Shown here in pieces: positions 42,534 to 51,412 of a stretch of 64,000 nucleotides of DNA. The DNA comes from Thiothrix subterranea (GTDB lineage: Bacteria > Pseudomonadota > Gammaproteobacteria > Thiotrichales > Thiotrichaceae). The DNA lies in contig NZ_CP053482.1 of the NCBI RefSeq assembly GCF_016772315.1, positions 3,901,501 to 3,965,500 of the forward strand, in the 5' to 3' direction. Every line of letters begins with the position of its first letter. Position 1 is the stretch's first letter. A program made the translations under genes and the position numbers. The notes under the pieces were generated by a model. The model worked only from the letters and a program-made list of their open reading frames with translations. It ran no database searches and was not told the DNA's origin.

Positions 42534-43436
42534 GTGAACACAAGTTATCTAAGCTTAGCCAGCCTAGGCAAAAATCATTGGTGGCGTTATGTACTTGGCT
42601 TATTAGTCATTGCGATTTTTTGGCAGGTATTGGGTGCTATTCCGTTAGGAATCATGGTGGTTATGTTGCTGGGTGATGATGACCCTAACACGAATGTCGA
42701 TCTGAGCACCTTGCAGTTTGAGGGGGTCAATAGCTTGTGGCCTTATTTGGGAATTAATTTCACCCTGCTGGCGATGTTGCTGGGCGTGTTTGTGACGGTG
42801 CGTTTTTTGCACAAACGTTATTTCACCAGTTTGATAACGCCGTTAATGCGCATTGATTGGAAGCTCATGCTGAAGGGATTTTTCGTATTCTTTGCTTTGA
42901 TTGCGCTGGCAACGTTGTTGGAAGCGTTATCCCAGCCTGCGGGGTATCAAATGACGTTTGACGCAACGCAATTTTTGATGTTCTTGCCGATTGCACTGGT
43001 GATTACGCCGCTTCAGGCGGCAGCGGAAGAATTGCTATTCCGTGGTTATTTAATGCAAGGCTTGGGTTTGTGGGGACGTGGTGCTGTTATACCGGTGTTG
43101 GGGTCTTCGTTGCTGTTCATGGCGGCGCATTTGGCAAATCCAGAAGTGGGCGCGGATGCTTATTTGATTCCTTTGTTGTATTTGTTAATGGGCTTGTTTT
43201 TAGCGGTGATTACCGTCAAAAGTAACTCTTTGGAATTGGCGATTGGGGTACACGCCGCGAATAATTTGTTTACCGTGTTGATTATGAATTACGCGGATTC
43301 GGCATTGCCTGCCCCGTCGCTGTTTACCGCTAATGAAATTGATCCGGTGGCGAGTTTGATCAGCTTTGTGGTGGTTGCCGCCTTGTTCTATTGGATTATG
43401 TTTGTCTGGCAACGCCACGATAATATTAAGATTTAA
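42534..43436 (+). CDS. CPBP-family intramembrane protease
   Basis: The GTG start at 42534 follows AAGGAAAATAA. The 300-residue protein has about eight membrane helices and the CPBP/Rce1-type motifs: AAEELLFRGYL (catalytic glutamates), FMAAH and GVHAANN. Bacterial members include immunity proteins and maturases, but the substrate here is unknown. A 31-base gap separates it from dsrN, so the two could share a transcript. Confidence 0.82.
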   Translation: MNTSYLSLASLGKNHWWRYVLGLLVIAIFWQVLGAIPLGIMVVMLLGDDDPNTNVDLSTLQFEGVNSLWPYLGINFTLLAMLLGVFVTVRFLHKRYFTSLITPLMRIDWKLMLKGFFVFFALIALATLLEALSQPAGYQMTFDATQFLMFLPIALVITPLQAAAEELLFRGYLMQGLGLWGRGAVIPVLGSSLLFMAAHLANPEVGADAYLIPLLYLLMGLFLAVITVKSNSLELAIGVHAANNLFTVLIMNYADSALPAPSLFTANEIDPVASLISFVVVAALFYWIMFVWQRHDNIKI

Positions 43437-43467
43437 TAATATACCTGAGTTGCGGTAGAATGCGTCC

Positions 43468-44850
43468 ATGGCAAGAATTTTTATCTCCGCAACTCATAAA
43501 TCCTCCGGCAAAACCACACTGTCCATCGGTCTGTGTGCCGCTTTGCACGCCCAAGGTTTACGTGTCCAGCCGTTCAAAAAAGGCCCGGATTATATCGATC
43601 CGCTGTGGTTAGGGGCGGCGAGTCAGCGCCCCTGCCACAACCTTGATTTCAATACGATGACACCGGCTGAAATCATCCAAACCGTGCAGCATTATTCGCA
43701 AAATGCAGATATTGCGCTAATCGAAGCCAATAAAGGGCTGTACGACGGCATGGCATTGAATGGTTCGGATAGCAATGCGGCTGTCGCTAAATTAACCCAA
43801 TCCCCCGTTATTTTGGTGGTGGACTCACGCGGTATGACACGCGGCATTGCGCCGTTATTGCTCGGTTATCAAGCGTTTGACCGCGAAGTAAATATTGCCG
43901 GAATCATTTTCAATCGCGTGGGCGGTGCTCGCCACGCCGCTAAGTTGCGTGAATCCGTTGAGCATTACACCGACATCAAGGTGTTGGGCGCGGTACAAAA
44001 TAATCCCGAAATGGAAATCGAAGAGCGCCATTTGGGGTTGATGCCGAGCAATGAGAGCGGTGCAGCAGAACAGCAGATTGCACGGATTCGGGATCTGGTG
44101 GCAGAACAGGTGGATTTGCGAGCAGTGCTGGGGATTGCGGAGCGTGCAGTAGGGTTGGAGGGCAGGGCGATTCATGAATCGCCCCTACAATATTCTGGGT
44201 CTCTTAGCATCGGTATCTGTCAAGACCCTGCTTTCGGTTTCTACTACCCCGGCGACCTCGAAGCCCTGCAACAAGCAGGCGCAACCCTTGTTCCAGTGAA
44301 CACCCTGCAAGACACCGCTTTGCCCGCCATCGACGGTCTGTTTATTGGCGGTGGTTTTCCCGAAACGCACATGCAGCAATTGGCGGCAAATACGTCAATG
44401 CGCGATTCCATCCGCTGCGCCATCGACAACGGTTTGCCGACGTATGCAGAATGTGGCGGCTTGATGTACCTTTCCCGTAGCCTAATCTGGAACGGGCAAC
44501 AAGCACCAATGGTGGGCGTGATTCCCGGTGACGCGGTGATGCATACCAAGCCGCAGGGCAGGGGTTACGTGAAATTGCAAGAAACTGCGGATATGCCTTG
44601 GCCGGGGGGCGACACGTTGCACACGATTAATGCACACGAGTTCCACTATTCGCGGCTTGAGAATTTGACCGCAACGGGTAAATTCGCCTACCGTATGCGG
44701 CGCGGAACTGGCATTGATGGTCAACACGATGGCTGGGTTTACCGCAATTTGTTAGCTTCTTACACACACATGCGCGATACCTCCCAATTCCGGTGGGCAC
44801 AGCGTTTTGTGGAATTTATCCGTCAAACTCAAAGGAATTCTATTGCATGA
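43468..44850 (+). CDS. dsrN: DsrN-like siroheme amidase (cobyrinate a,c-diamide synthase family)
   Basis: This 460-residue protein belongs to the CbiA/CobB family of ATP-dependent glutamine amidotransferases. The N-terminal domain has the P-loop HKSSGKTTLS and KKGPDYIDP; the C-terminal GATase domain has the cysteine nucleophile in YAECGGLMYLS, plus GGGFPETH. Cobalamin-type CbiA is the first reading, but its stop overlaps dsrR in an ATGA, as in the dsrN-dsrR-dsrS order of Allochromatium, and no other cobalamin gene is near. DsrN is held to convert siroheme to the siroamide used by DsrAB. A 20-base palindrome sits in the linker at 44165-44184. Confidence 0.8.
   Translation: MARIFISATHKSSGKTTLSIGLCAALHAQGLRVQPFKKGPDYIDPLWLGAASQRPCHNLDFNTMTPAEIIQTVQHYSQNADIALIEANKGLYDGMALNGSDSNAAVAKLTQSPVILVVDSRGMTRGIAPLLLGYQAFDREVNIAGIIFNRVGGARHAAKLRESVEHYTDIKVLGAVQNNPEMEIEERHLGLMPSNESGAAEQQIARIRDLVAEQVDLRAVLGIAERAVGLEGRAIHESPLQYSGSLSIGICQDPAFGFYYPGDLEALQQAGATLVPVNTLQDTALPAIDGLFIGGGFPETHMQQLAANTSMRDSIRCAIDNGLPTYAECGGLMYLSRSLIWNGQQAPMVGVIPGDAVMHTKPQGRGYVKLQETADMPWPGGDTLHTINAHEFHYSRLENLTATGKFAYRMRRGTGIDGQHDGWVYRNLLASYTHMRDTSQFRWAQRFVEFIRQTQRNSIA
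44165..44184. repeat. perfect 20-bp palindrome inside dsrN
   Basis: GGGCGATTCA followed by its exact reverse complement, then CCTAC. It encodes about seven residues of the linker between the two dsrN domains without disturbing the frame. It resembles the common intergenic GGGCGA...TCGCCCCTAC repeats. Confidence 0.75.
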
Positions 44851-45158
44851 TCACCGTTACTGCCGCCGCCGCCACTCAAGTTCGTACCGCTTCGGTACAG
44901 GGCAATGCCATTGGTTTACCGTTACGCATTGCTATCCAAACAAAGCCGGACGGTGGGTTTCATTACCTGATGGGGTTTGACGATCAGGAAAAAGCAGGCG
45001 ACCAAAAAATCGAATCCGAAGGCGTGGTATTGGTGGTGGATGAGGCTTCTCAGCCATTAGTAACCGGCATGACGCTGGATTACGTGGAAATCGACGGCAA
45101 ACTGGAGTTTGTTTTCATCAATCCGAATGACCCTAACTACCGTCCACCACAGGCGTAA
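44847..45158 (+). CDS. dsrR: DsrR, cysteine-free IscA-like protein
   Basis: This is a 103-residue protein of the A-type (IscA/ErpA) fold. It starts MITVTAAAATQVRT and ends FVFINPNDPNYRPPQA, at the point where IscA has its CGCG cysteines. There is no cysteine anywhere, the hallmark of DsrR in Allochromatium vinosum, where it supports sulfur oxidation without binding iron-sulfur clusters. The ATG at 44847 overlaps the dsrN stop, with AAAGGA upstream; an 18-residue upstream extension lies inside dsrN. Confidence 0.85.
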   Translation: MITVTAAAATQVRTASVQGNAIGLPLRIAIQTKPDGGFHYLMGFDDQEKAGDQKIESEGVVLVVDEASQPLVTGMTLDYVEIDGKLEFVFINPNDPNYRPPQA

Positions 45159-45162
45159 TTCT

Positions 45163-46815
45163 ATGCAAGAAATGCACCATCAGGCAGCAGAAGTTGACGA
45201 TGCTGCTGCGACGGCTTCACGCGACAGTTACTGGGCTAGTCAAGAAGGCCGCCCTGTCATTGATTTGCCTTGGCAGGCGCAAATGAGTCTGATGGTGCTG
45301 TTTTTCACCTTCACGGTGATTGGCGCGGTTTATTTTTGGGTAACAAGCAGCAAAGCGGAATACCAGTGGATTGCGCCGATGATGACCGGTTTATGGTTGA
45401 TTGCGGGTGCGGGTGTCTTGTCATTGTTGTATTGGGTGTGGCGCGAATTTTCCAAATTTGGGGCAGAATTATCCCGTTGGGCGATTCGTTTGCGCAAAGG
45501 CGATTTTAGTGCGCGGATGCTGATTTCAGGCAAAAGCTGCCCATCGCGCAAAATTCGTGAGCAAATCAACGCGATTACCGAAGATTACCAAGCGCTGTCA
45601 CGGGTGCAGCAAAAACGCATGAATCGGCAAGAAAAATACCTTGCCCAGAAAAAGCGTCACCTCAGTGTGCTTTACGAGGTGGCAAGCTGTATTAACCGTG
45701 CCGACAGTTTGGAAGCGTTGCTCAATCTTTTTCTGCACACCCTAACCGACGTGGTGCACGCAGAAGCGGCAACGGTGCGTTTGCTGGATCGTGAAGGCAA
45801 TATGCGCCTCGTTTCTAGCATTGGTTTGAATCCCGCCGCTTTGAAAGCGGAAGAAACCTTGCCATTACCCAGTTGTTTGTGCGGCAAAGCGGCAACGGAT
45901 AAGCAAATCAAAATGCGCAGTGATATTTCACAGTGCAATGCGATTCTCGGCAAGCCCCTGTGTGCGGGTAAACAAAATTTGGAAATGTTGGCGATTCCGT
46001 TGCAATACCGCGATAAAATTCTGGGTGTTTACAACTTGTTTATTAGCCAAGGGCGTTACGACAAAGTAGAAGATGACGAGCTATTGCTCAGTATCGGTCA
46101 GCATTTGGGCATGGCAATTGAAAAAGCCAATAGCGATGAAGACATGCGCACCTTATCAATCATGGAAGAGCGTACCCGGATGGCGCACGAATTGCATGAT
46201 TCACTGGCGCAAACCTTGGCGAGTTTGCGCTTTAAGGTGCGCCTGCTGGATGACTCGTTCAATCGGGGGGCAGAAGCGGATATGTGGCATGAATTGGAGG
46301 TCTTGGAAAATACCATCGACGAAGCTTACGCCGAATTACGCAGCCTGATTACCGATTTCCGTGCGCCAATTGATGGTAAAGGGATTTTGCGTGCAGTTGA
46401 GCGTTTGACCGAACGTTTCCGCCAAGAAACGGGTATGGAAGTGTTTTTCTACCATAATTGGGCATTGAAAGATTTGTCGCGCGAAGTTGAGCTGGAAGTG
46501 ATCCGTATCGTGCAAGAATCATTGACCAATATTCGTAAACACAGCCAAGCATCAACCGTGCGCTTGTTGTTGCACAGTAGCGAAGAAGGCAAGTGCAGCA
46601 TTTTGGTCGAAGACGACGGTATTGGTTTGCCCGACCCGCTGCCTGAACCCAACCCGACCACGGGCGAACACATCGGTTTACGCATTATGCAAGAGCGTGC
46701 TGAGAAGATCGGTGGCGAGATACAGTTTGAAAGTGAGCCGGGTGAGGGTACACTGATACAATTAAATTTTGATGCACCGCCAACCAAGAAACTTTCTGAT
46801 TTGTTTGGGGTGTAA
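45163..46815 (+). CDS. NarX/NarQ-like sensor histidine kinase with GAF domain
   Basis: The 550-residue kinase starts at the ATG at 45163, four bases after dsrR. It has two membrane helices (about 40-60 and 73-93) with only a short loop between them, so no large periplasmic sensor domain. A HAMP-like linker is followed by a GAF domain (about 172-325) with four close cysteines, Cys238, Cys240, Cys258 and Cys267. A HisKA_3 helix has the phosphorylated His345 in AHELHDSLAQTL, and an HATPase domain has EDDGIGLP. Sensing is therefore probably cytoplasmic, perhaps through a cluster or thiols in the GAF domain. Its partner is the regulator just downstream. Confidence 0.88.
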   Translation: MQEMHHQAAEVDDAAATASRDSYWASQEGRPVIDLPWQAQMSLMVLFFTFTVIGAVYFWVTSSKAEYQWIAPMMTGLWLIAGAGVLSLLYWVWREFSKFGAELSRWAIRLRKGDFSARMLISGKSCPSRKIREQINAITEDYQALSRVQQKRMNRQEKYLAQKKRHLSVLYEVASCINRADSLEALLNLFLHTLTDVVHAEAATVRLLDREGNMRLVSSIGLNPAALKAEETLPLPSCLCGKAATDKQIKMRSDISQCNAILGKPLCAGKQNLEMLAIPLQYRDKILGVYNLFISQGRYDKVEDDELLLSIGQHLGMAIEKANSDEDMRTLSIMEERTRMAHELHDSLAQTLASLRFKVRLLDDSFNRGAEADMWHELEVLENTIDEAYAELRSLITDFRAPIDGKGILRAVERLTERFRQETGMEVFFYHNWALKDLSREVELEVIRIVQESLTNIRKHSQASTVRLLLHSSEEGKCSILVEDDGIGLPDPLPEPNPTTGEHIGLRIMQERAEKIGGEIQFESEPGEGTLIQLNFDAPPTKKLSDLFGV

Positions 46816-46854
46816 CCTGCTTTTGATAACCACAGTAATAAGCGACCTCACCAC

Positions 46855-47529
46855 ATGAATGAAAAAGTATTGTTGATTGATGACCACACCCTGTTTCGTG
46901 CCGGTTTGGAAGATTTGCTGACACGACGGGGTATCCGAGTGGTTGCGGCGGTGGGCAGTGGTGACGAAGGCTTAGCGGCTGCTATCAACCTTGAACCGGA
47001 TATTGTCTTGCTGGATATGCGGATGCCGCAAATGGATGGCCTCACGGTATTGCGCCAGTTACGCAAAAATACCCCGAATCTGCGGGTCGTCATGCTCACG
47101 ACCAGCAGCAATGAAAACGATTTAGTCGAAGCCTTGCGCAGTGGCGCACGTGGTTACTTGCTCAAAGACATTGAACCCGATGAGTTAGTGGTGGCTTTGC
47201 GCGAAATCGTCGCAGGCAAAACGGTGGTTGCGCCAGAACTTGCGGCAATATTGGCAAGAGTGGTGCAAGGTGGCGATGCACGCGCTAACGAAGGTAAGCT
47301 TGCGAACCCGTTTTCTGAATTGACCCCGCGTGAATACGAAATTCTCACCTTGTTGGCAGAAGGTCAAAGCAATAAAGTCATTGCCCGCAATTTGGGTATT
47401 TCGGATGGCACGGTAAAACTGCATGTTAAAGCCATTTTACGCAAATTAAATGTTAGCTCGCGAATTACCGCTGCGGTGATGGCAGTGGAATACGGCATCC
47501 GTGTCGAAGCGGCTAACGCAGAACATTAA
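46855..47529 (+). CDS. NarL-family response regulator
   Basis: The 224-residue protein has a receiver domain with the acidic pocket Asp9-Asp10, phosphorylated Asp54 in LLDMRMPQ and the lysine in YLLKD. A LuxR-type helix-turn-helix follows (about 150-210: LTPREYEILTLLAEGQSNKVIARNLGIS). It lies 39 bases after the kinase. Targets are unknown; the location beside dsrNR suggests control of sulfur oxidation genes. Confidence 0.92.
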   Translation: MNEKVLLIDDHTLFRAGLEDLLTRRGIRVVAAVGSGDEGLAAAINLEPDIVLLDMRMPQMDGLTVLRQLRKNTPNLRVVMLTTSSNENDLVEALRSGARGYLLKDIEPDELVVALREIVAGKTVVAPELAAILARVVQGGDARANEGKLANPFSELTPREYEILTLLAEGQSNKVIARNLGISDGTVKLHVKAILRKLNVSSRITAAVMAVEYGIRVEAANAEH

Positions 47530-47545
47530 TCCATTGACGAATACC

Positions 47546-48022
47546 ATGAATAACGCGAAAACCTTTGCGGCACTGGTTGCCGACGCTTTGTCCCACATTC
47601 AGGAATTGATGCCGTGGGATGTTGAGGCAATGCAAGCCAGCCACCCGGATTTACTGATCGTCGACGTTCGTGAAGCGGACGAATACGACGCGGCACACAT
47701 TAAAGATTCTCTGCATGTGCCGCGTGGTATTCTGGAAGCTTCTTGTGACTGGGGCTATTCCGACACCATTCCTGCGTTAGCGCTGGCACGCGACAAGCCG
47801 GTGGTGCTGGTGTGCCGTTCGGGAAACCGTACTGCGCTGGCGGCGTTGACGTTGCAATTATTGGGCTATCAGCAAGTCTATTCCATGAAAACCGGGGTAC
47901 GCGGCTGGAATGATTACGAATTGCCCTTGTTTAATCGAGCGGGTGAGCCAGTCGATGTGGATTGGGCAGAAACCGAATTAAATCCGCCGACGCGCCCGGA
48001 ACAAATGCAGGCTAAAGTTTAG
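47546..48022 (+). CDS. rhodanese-like sulfurtransferase
   Basis: This is a 158-residue single-domain rhodanese. The active-site loop is CRSGNR, with the cysteine that carries sulfane sulfur; VDVREADEYDAAHI and GVRGWNDYELPL are standard. The start is the ATG at 47546; a frame open back to 47501 lies in the regulator gene. It has no signal peptide, so it acts in the cytoplasm. Neighbourhood with dsrNR suggests a place in the sulfur-trafficking chain, which is an inference. Confidence 0.88.
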   Translation: MNNAKTFAALVADALSHIQELMPWDVEAMQASHPDLLIVDVREADEYDAAHIKDSLHVPRGILEASCDWGYSDTIPALALARDKPVVLVCRSGNRTALAALTLQLLGYQQVYSMKTGVRGWNDYELPLFNRAGEPVDVDWAETELNPPTRPEQMQAKV

Positions 48023-48162
48023 ATGTGTCTTTGAAATAGAATTTTTTGTATGAAATTTGCAACATATCAATAAAATCAACAGGATTTTTGTATCTTTACT
48101 GCTACACTTGCACTATTGTGTAAAAATAGTCCTGTTGTGGGACACAGTAAGGAGACTAGCAA

Positions 48163-48462
48163 ATGAAGATCACCAGCCCAAGAACCTTGGCGTGCATAGC
48201 GGTATTACTGGGTAGCTTGTCGCTATCGGCTTGTTCTACCTTGGCGGCGGTTAACCCGTTTAAACAGCAAACGGATGCGGAAGGCTCTGAATCTGCGCCT
48301 GCGAATGAAAGTATGCCATTGAGTACGCCTGCGACCAGCATTCGGGTGGAAACTAAACCTCCCGAACCCAAGGGGCAGCAGGAGGTGGAAGTCAATGTTG
48401 GCAACAATGTGCAATGCACCACGTTCTGTTCCCTGCCAATGCGCCAGCGACCGGTCAATTAA
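48163..48462 (+). CDS. small lipoprotein
   Basis: This is a 99-residue protein with a signal peptide and lipobox LSAC (Cys at about 24), followed by a low-complexity Ser/Pro/Glu-rich region. Two further cysteines lie near the C-terminus (CTTFC). AAGGAG precedes the start. I do not recognise the family. Its 3' end overlaps the convergent selO by four bases. Confidence 0.65.
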   Translation: MKITSPRTLACIAVLLGSLSLSACSTLAAVNPFKQQTDAEGSESAPANESMPLSTPATSIRVETKPPEPKGQQEVEVNVGNNVQCTTFCSLPMRQRPVN

Positions 48463-50018
48463 GAGCTGCACGACAGCATCGAACATCCCGCCTTGTGCCG
48501 TGCCCATTCGGGACGCTTCTCGGCAAATTTCGCACAGTGCGCTTGCTCGGCATACGGGTGACGCAACACGTCTAACAATTCTGTGATCATACTGTTATCA
48601 CCAGCCGTGGCTTGGTCAATGGCTTGTTGCGCGAGGTAATTGCGTAATACAAACCGTGGATTCACGGCATTCATGCGCTGGCGGCGTTCCACATCCGACA
48701 GATGATTACGCTGTAAACGTTGGCAATAGTGCTGCAACCACTGCTCCCATTCCGCGTGGTATTGCTGCAATAACTCATCGCGGTAAAACGCTGGGTAGAG
48801 TGCTTTCAACGTGGGGTTTGCTAGGTCGATAGTGGCAAGGTTGCGGAAGAACAGCGTCATGTCCACCTCGGCCTTATGCAGCAGCTCAAACGCGCCATTG
48901 ATCCACGGCGCATCTTCATCCGATAATTCCCGAATCCCGAATTTGGCGGCAAGCATCACACCAAAGGTTTCGCTGTAGGTGTCAGCGTACACTTGCGAAC
49001 CGGCATCCAACACACTGGCATCGGCAATCACGGGTTTCAGCGCATCTTTTAAACGCGCCAGATTCCAGTGACCGATGTAGGGTTGTTGCCCGTAGCTGTA
49101 ACGTTTGCCTTGGGCGTCGGTGGTGTTCGGTGTCCACAGCGGGTCGTAATCTTCCAGCCAGCCGTAAGGACCGTAGTCGATGGTCAGGCCCAGAATCGAC
49201 ATATTGTCCGTATTCATCACGCCATGCACGAAACCGACGCGCATCCAATGCGCAATCATCACCGCAGTACGGCGGCAGATTTCCAAGAACCATTGCCCGC
49301 GTTTTTCCTGCGTATCGCCGTGCAATTCGGGGTAATCACGGGCGATGGTGAAATCCACCAATTGTTCCAGCAAGCCGATGTCGCCGCGTGAGGCGGGCAG
49401 TTCAAAGTTGCCGAAGCGCGTGAAGGAGGGGGCGACGCGGCATACGATTGCGCCCGGTTCGACTTGCGGATTGCCGTCGTAAAACATATCGCGCATTACG
49501 CCGTCACCCGTGGCGACGAGGCTGAGGGCGCGAGTGGTGGGAATGCCGAGGTGGTGCATGGCTTCGCTGCACAGGAATTCGCGCACCGAGGAACGTAAGA
49601 CGGCACGTCCGTCCGCGCGGCGGGAATAGGGGGTGGGGCCTGCGCCTTTGAGTTGCAGTTCCCAGCGTTCGCCCGCGCTGTTAATGGTTTCGCCGAGGCT
49701 CATGGCGCGTCCGTCGCCTAATTGCCCTGCCCAGCCACCGAATTGGTGTCCACCGTAGCAAGCGGCGTAGGGCTGCATTCCTGCCATGAGTTGGTTGCCG
49801 CCGAAGATTTGCGCAAAATCGGGGTGCGCTATGTCTGCCTCGCTTAAACCGAGCAAGGCGGCAACTTCCGGCGAATGAATCAGTAAGCGCGGATTCGCCA
49901 CGGGCGTGGGGCGTACCGTTGACCAGAAGGCGTCATAGACTTGGCGCGGCATATTGATCCGGTCGGTATCGCCGGGTAGTTCGCGCACGAAACGGTTGTC
50001 GAAATTTAGGGGGCGCAT
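48459..50018 (-). CDS. selO: protein adenylyltransferase SelO (YdiU)
   Basis: SelO is a pseudokinase-fold enzyme that transfers AMP to protein hydroxyls and is linked to redox stress. The 519 residues start at the ATG at 50018 ([10 protein letters not shown]). Hallmarks are [53 protein letters not shown] and TIDYGPYG. The C-terminus ends CSMLSCSS, where relatives have CSCSS, so a cysteine is present at the position of selenocysteine in the animal protein. Confidence 0.93.
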   Translation of the reverse strand: MRPLNFDNRFVRELPGDTDRINMPRQVYDAFWSTVRPTPVANPRLLIHSPEVAALLGLSEADIAHPDFAQIFGGNQLMAGMQPYAACYGGHQFGGWAGQLGDGRAMSLGETINSAGERWELQLKGAGPTPYSRRADGRAVLRSSVREFLCSEAMHHLGIPTTRALSLVATGDGVMRDMFYDGNPQVEPGAIVCRVAPSFTRFGNFELPASRGDIGLLEQLVDFTIARDYPELHGDTQEKRGQWFLEICRRTAVMIAHWMRVGFVHGVMNTDNMSILGLTIDYGPYGWLEDYDPLWTPNTTDAQGKRYSYGQQPYIGHWNLARLKDALKPVIADASVLDAGSQVYADTYSETFGVMLAAKFGIRELSDEDAPWINGAFELLHKAEVDMTLFFRNLATIDLANPTLKALYPAFYRDELLQQYHAEWEQWLQHYCQRLQRNHLSDVERRQRMNAVNPRFVLRNYLAQQAIDQATAGDNSMITELLDVLRHPYAEQAHCAKFAEKRPEWARHKAGCSMLSCSS

Positions 50019-50111
50019 GGGGAATCCTGTTGGTGGAATCCCTACAAGCAAAGCAGATGACAGGGGGCGTGTCGAGAAGCCGCAATGCGTGGGGTGGATT
50101 GCTTTCACCAT

Positions 50112-50140
50112 AAAAAAAGGAGTGCCTCGGCACTCCTTTT
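50112..50140 (-). terminator. intrinsic terminator of pstS
   Basis: Read on the minus strand, GGAGTGC and GCACTCC close on a four-base loop and are followed by seven T. It lies about 50 bases after the pstS stop. Confidence 0.85.
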
Positions 50141-50191
50141 GAATCCGTTATTGGAAATATTATCTTCGGAGGAGGATATTATTATTTCAAA

Positions 50192-51235
50192 TTACTTCAA
50201 GCCATCCGCAGTCATGGGTGTGAGTGCCGTTGCGTTTTTAGCAATTTCTGGCAATTCGTCAGCAGCAACAGGCACTAAGCCTTTGTCTGCCAAGTAACCG
50301 TCAGTACCCATTGCCGCTTCACTCACGTATTCAGCAACAAATTCTTTGATGCCTTTTACTTGATCAACGTGGCTGTTTTTCACGTAAACATACATGGAAC
50401 GTGACATAGGGTAGCTGCCGTCAATTACCGCTTCTGCTGAAGGTGCAACGCCGCCGATAGCCAAACCGCGCAGTTTGTCTTCGTTTTGCTCAAGGAAGCT
50501 GAAACCGAATGCGCCCAGAGCTTTAGGGTTTCCTTCCAGTTTTTGCACGATCAGGTTGTCGTTTTCGCCCGCTTCCACATACGCACCGTCTTCACGGATG
50601 GTTTGGCAAGCCGCTTTGTAAGCTTTTTCGTCTTTTTCTTTGAGTGCTTTCAGCGATTCAACTTGCTTACAGCCACCTTCCATGCCCAGTTCGTTGAAAG
50701 AGTCGCGTGTACCAGAAGTAGGTGGCGGCCCGATGACTTCGATTTTAACGTCCGGCAGTTCAGCGTTAACTTCTTTCCAAGTTTTGGCAGGGTTAGGGAC
50801 TAATTCGCCTTTTTCGTTAGGCACGTCTTTCGCCAAACCCATGTACAAATCTTTCAGGGTGAAGTTTTTGAATTCATCACCGCTTTTGGACTGTGCAATG
50901 CTCAGGCCATCGTAGCCCATTTTGATTTCAGTGATAGCGTCAACGCCGTTCTTTTGGCAATCTTCAAATTCGCCTTTTTTCATGCGGCGTGAAGCGTTGG
51001 TCAAGTCTGGGGTTTCAACGCCAGCGCCAGCGCAGAACAATTTCATGCCGCCACCAGTACCAGTGGATTCAACCTTTGGTGCTGGATTGCCCGTTTTCTT
51101 AGCAAATGTTTCTGCAACCGCTGTCGTGAAAGGATAAACAGTGGAAGAACCCACGATTTCGATATTGTCACGTGCTTGTGCAGCAGTAGCAGACAGTGCC
51201 AGAGCGGCAGCAATTGCCAGAGCAAGTTTCTTCAT
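50192..51235 (-). CDS. pstS: phosphate ABC transporter substrate-binding protein PstS
   Basis: PstS binds phosphate in the periplasm and delivers it to PstCAB. The 347 residues have a signal peptide (cut near AQA-RD), IEIVGSSTVYPF for phosphate contacts, ESTGTGGGMKLFC, and GPPPTSGTRDSF. The pstCAB genes do not follow; a terminator does, so pstS is transcribed alone. A Pho box and a well-spaced -10 element lie upstream. Confidence 0.93.
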   Translation of the reverse strand: MKKLALAIAAALALSATAAQARDNIEIVGSSTVYPFTTAVAETFAKKTGNPAPKVESTGTGGGMKLFCAGAGVETPDLTNASRRMKKGEFEDCQKNGVDAITEIKMGYDGLSIAQSKSGDEFKNFTLKDLYMGLAKDVPNEKGELVPNPAKTWKEVNAELPDVKIEVIGPPPTSGTRDSFNELGMEGGCKQVESLKALKEKDEKAYKAACQTIREDGAYVEAGENDNLIVQKLEGNPKALGAFGFSFLEQNEDKLRGLAIGGVAPSAEAVIDGSYPMSRSMYVYVKNSHVDQVKGIKEFVAEYVSEAAMGTDGYLADKGLVPVAADELPEIAKNATALTPMTADGLK

Positions 51236-51291
51236 TTGAAAGTCTCCAAAGTTTTAGATCAATCGTTTTCAATCAGTGTCAGTGTTGAACT

Positions 51292-51332
51292 GCTGCGAAC
51301 TATAGGCGGTGAATATGACAGCTTTGTGACAA
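51292..51332 (-). promoter_or_regulatory. Pho box and -10 of pstS
   Basis: On the minus strand TTGTCAC and CTGTCAT are separated by AAAG (51315-51332), the standard pair of 7-base Pho repeats 4 bases apart. TATAGT follows ten bases later, matching a -10 box at the spacing used by PhoB. PhoB-dependent induction at low phosphate is inferred. Confidence 0.8.
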
Positions 51333-51412
51333 ACACAAAAAAATACGGTTATGCTCTTTCGCCAAAGAATGTAACCCAATAACCTCAGGGCATCTGAAAC
51401 CAGGGAGATAAA

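Noticed and set aside
43468-44850. Cobalamin biosynthesis CbiA
   Set aside because: Same enzyme family, but coupling to dsrR and lack of any cobalamin gene favour DsrN; kept only as an alternative.
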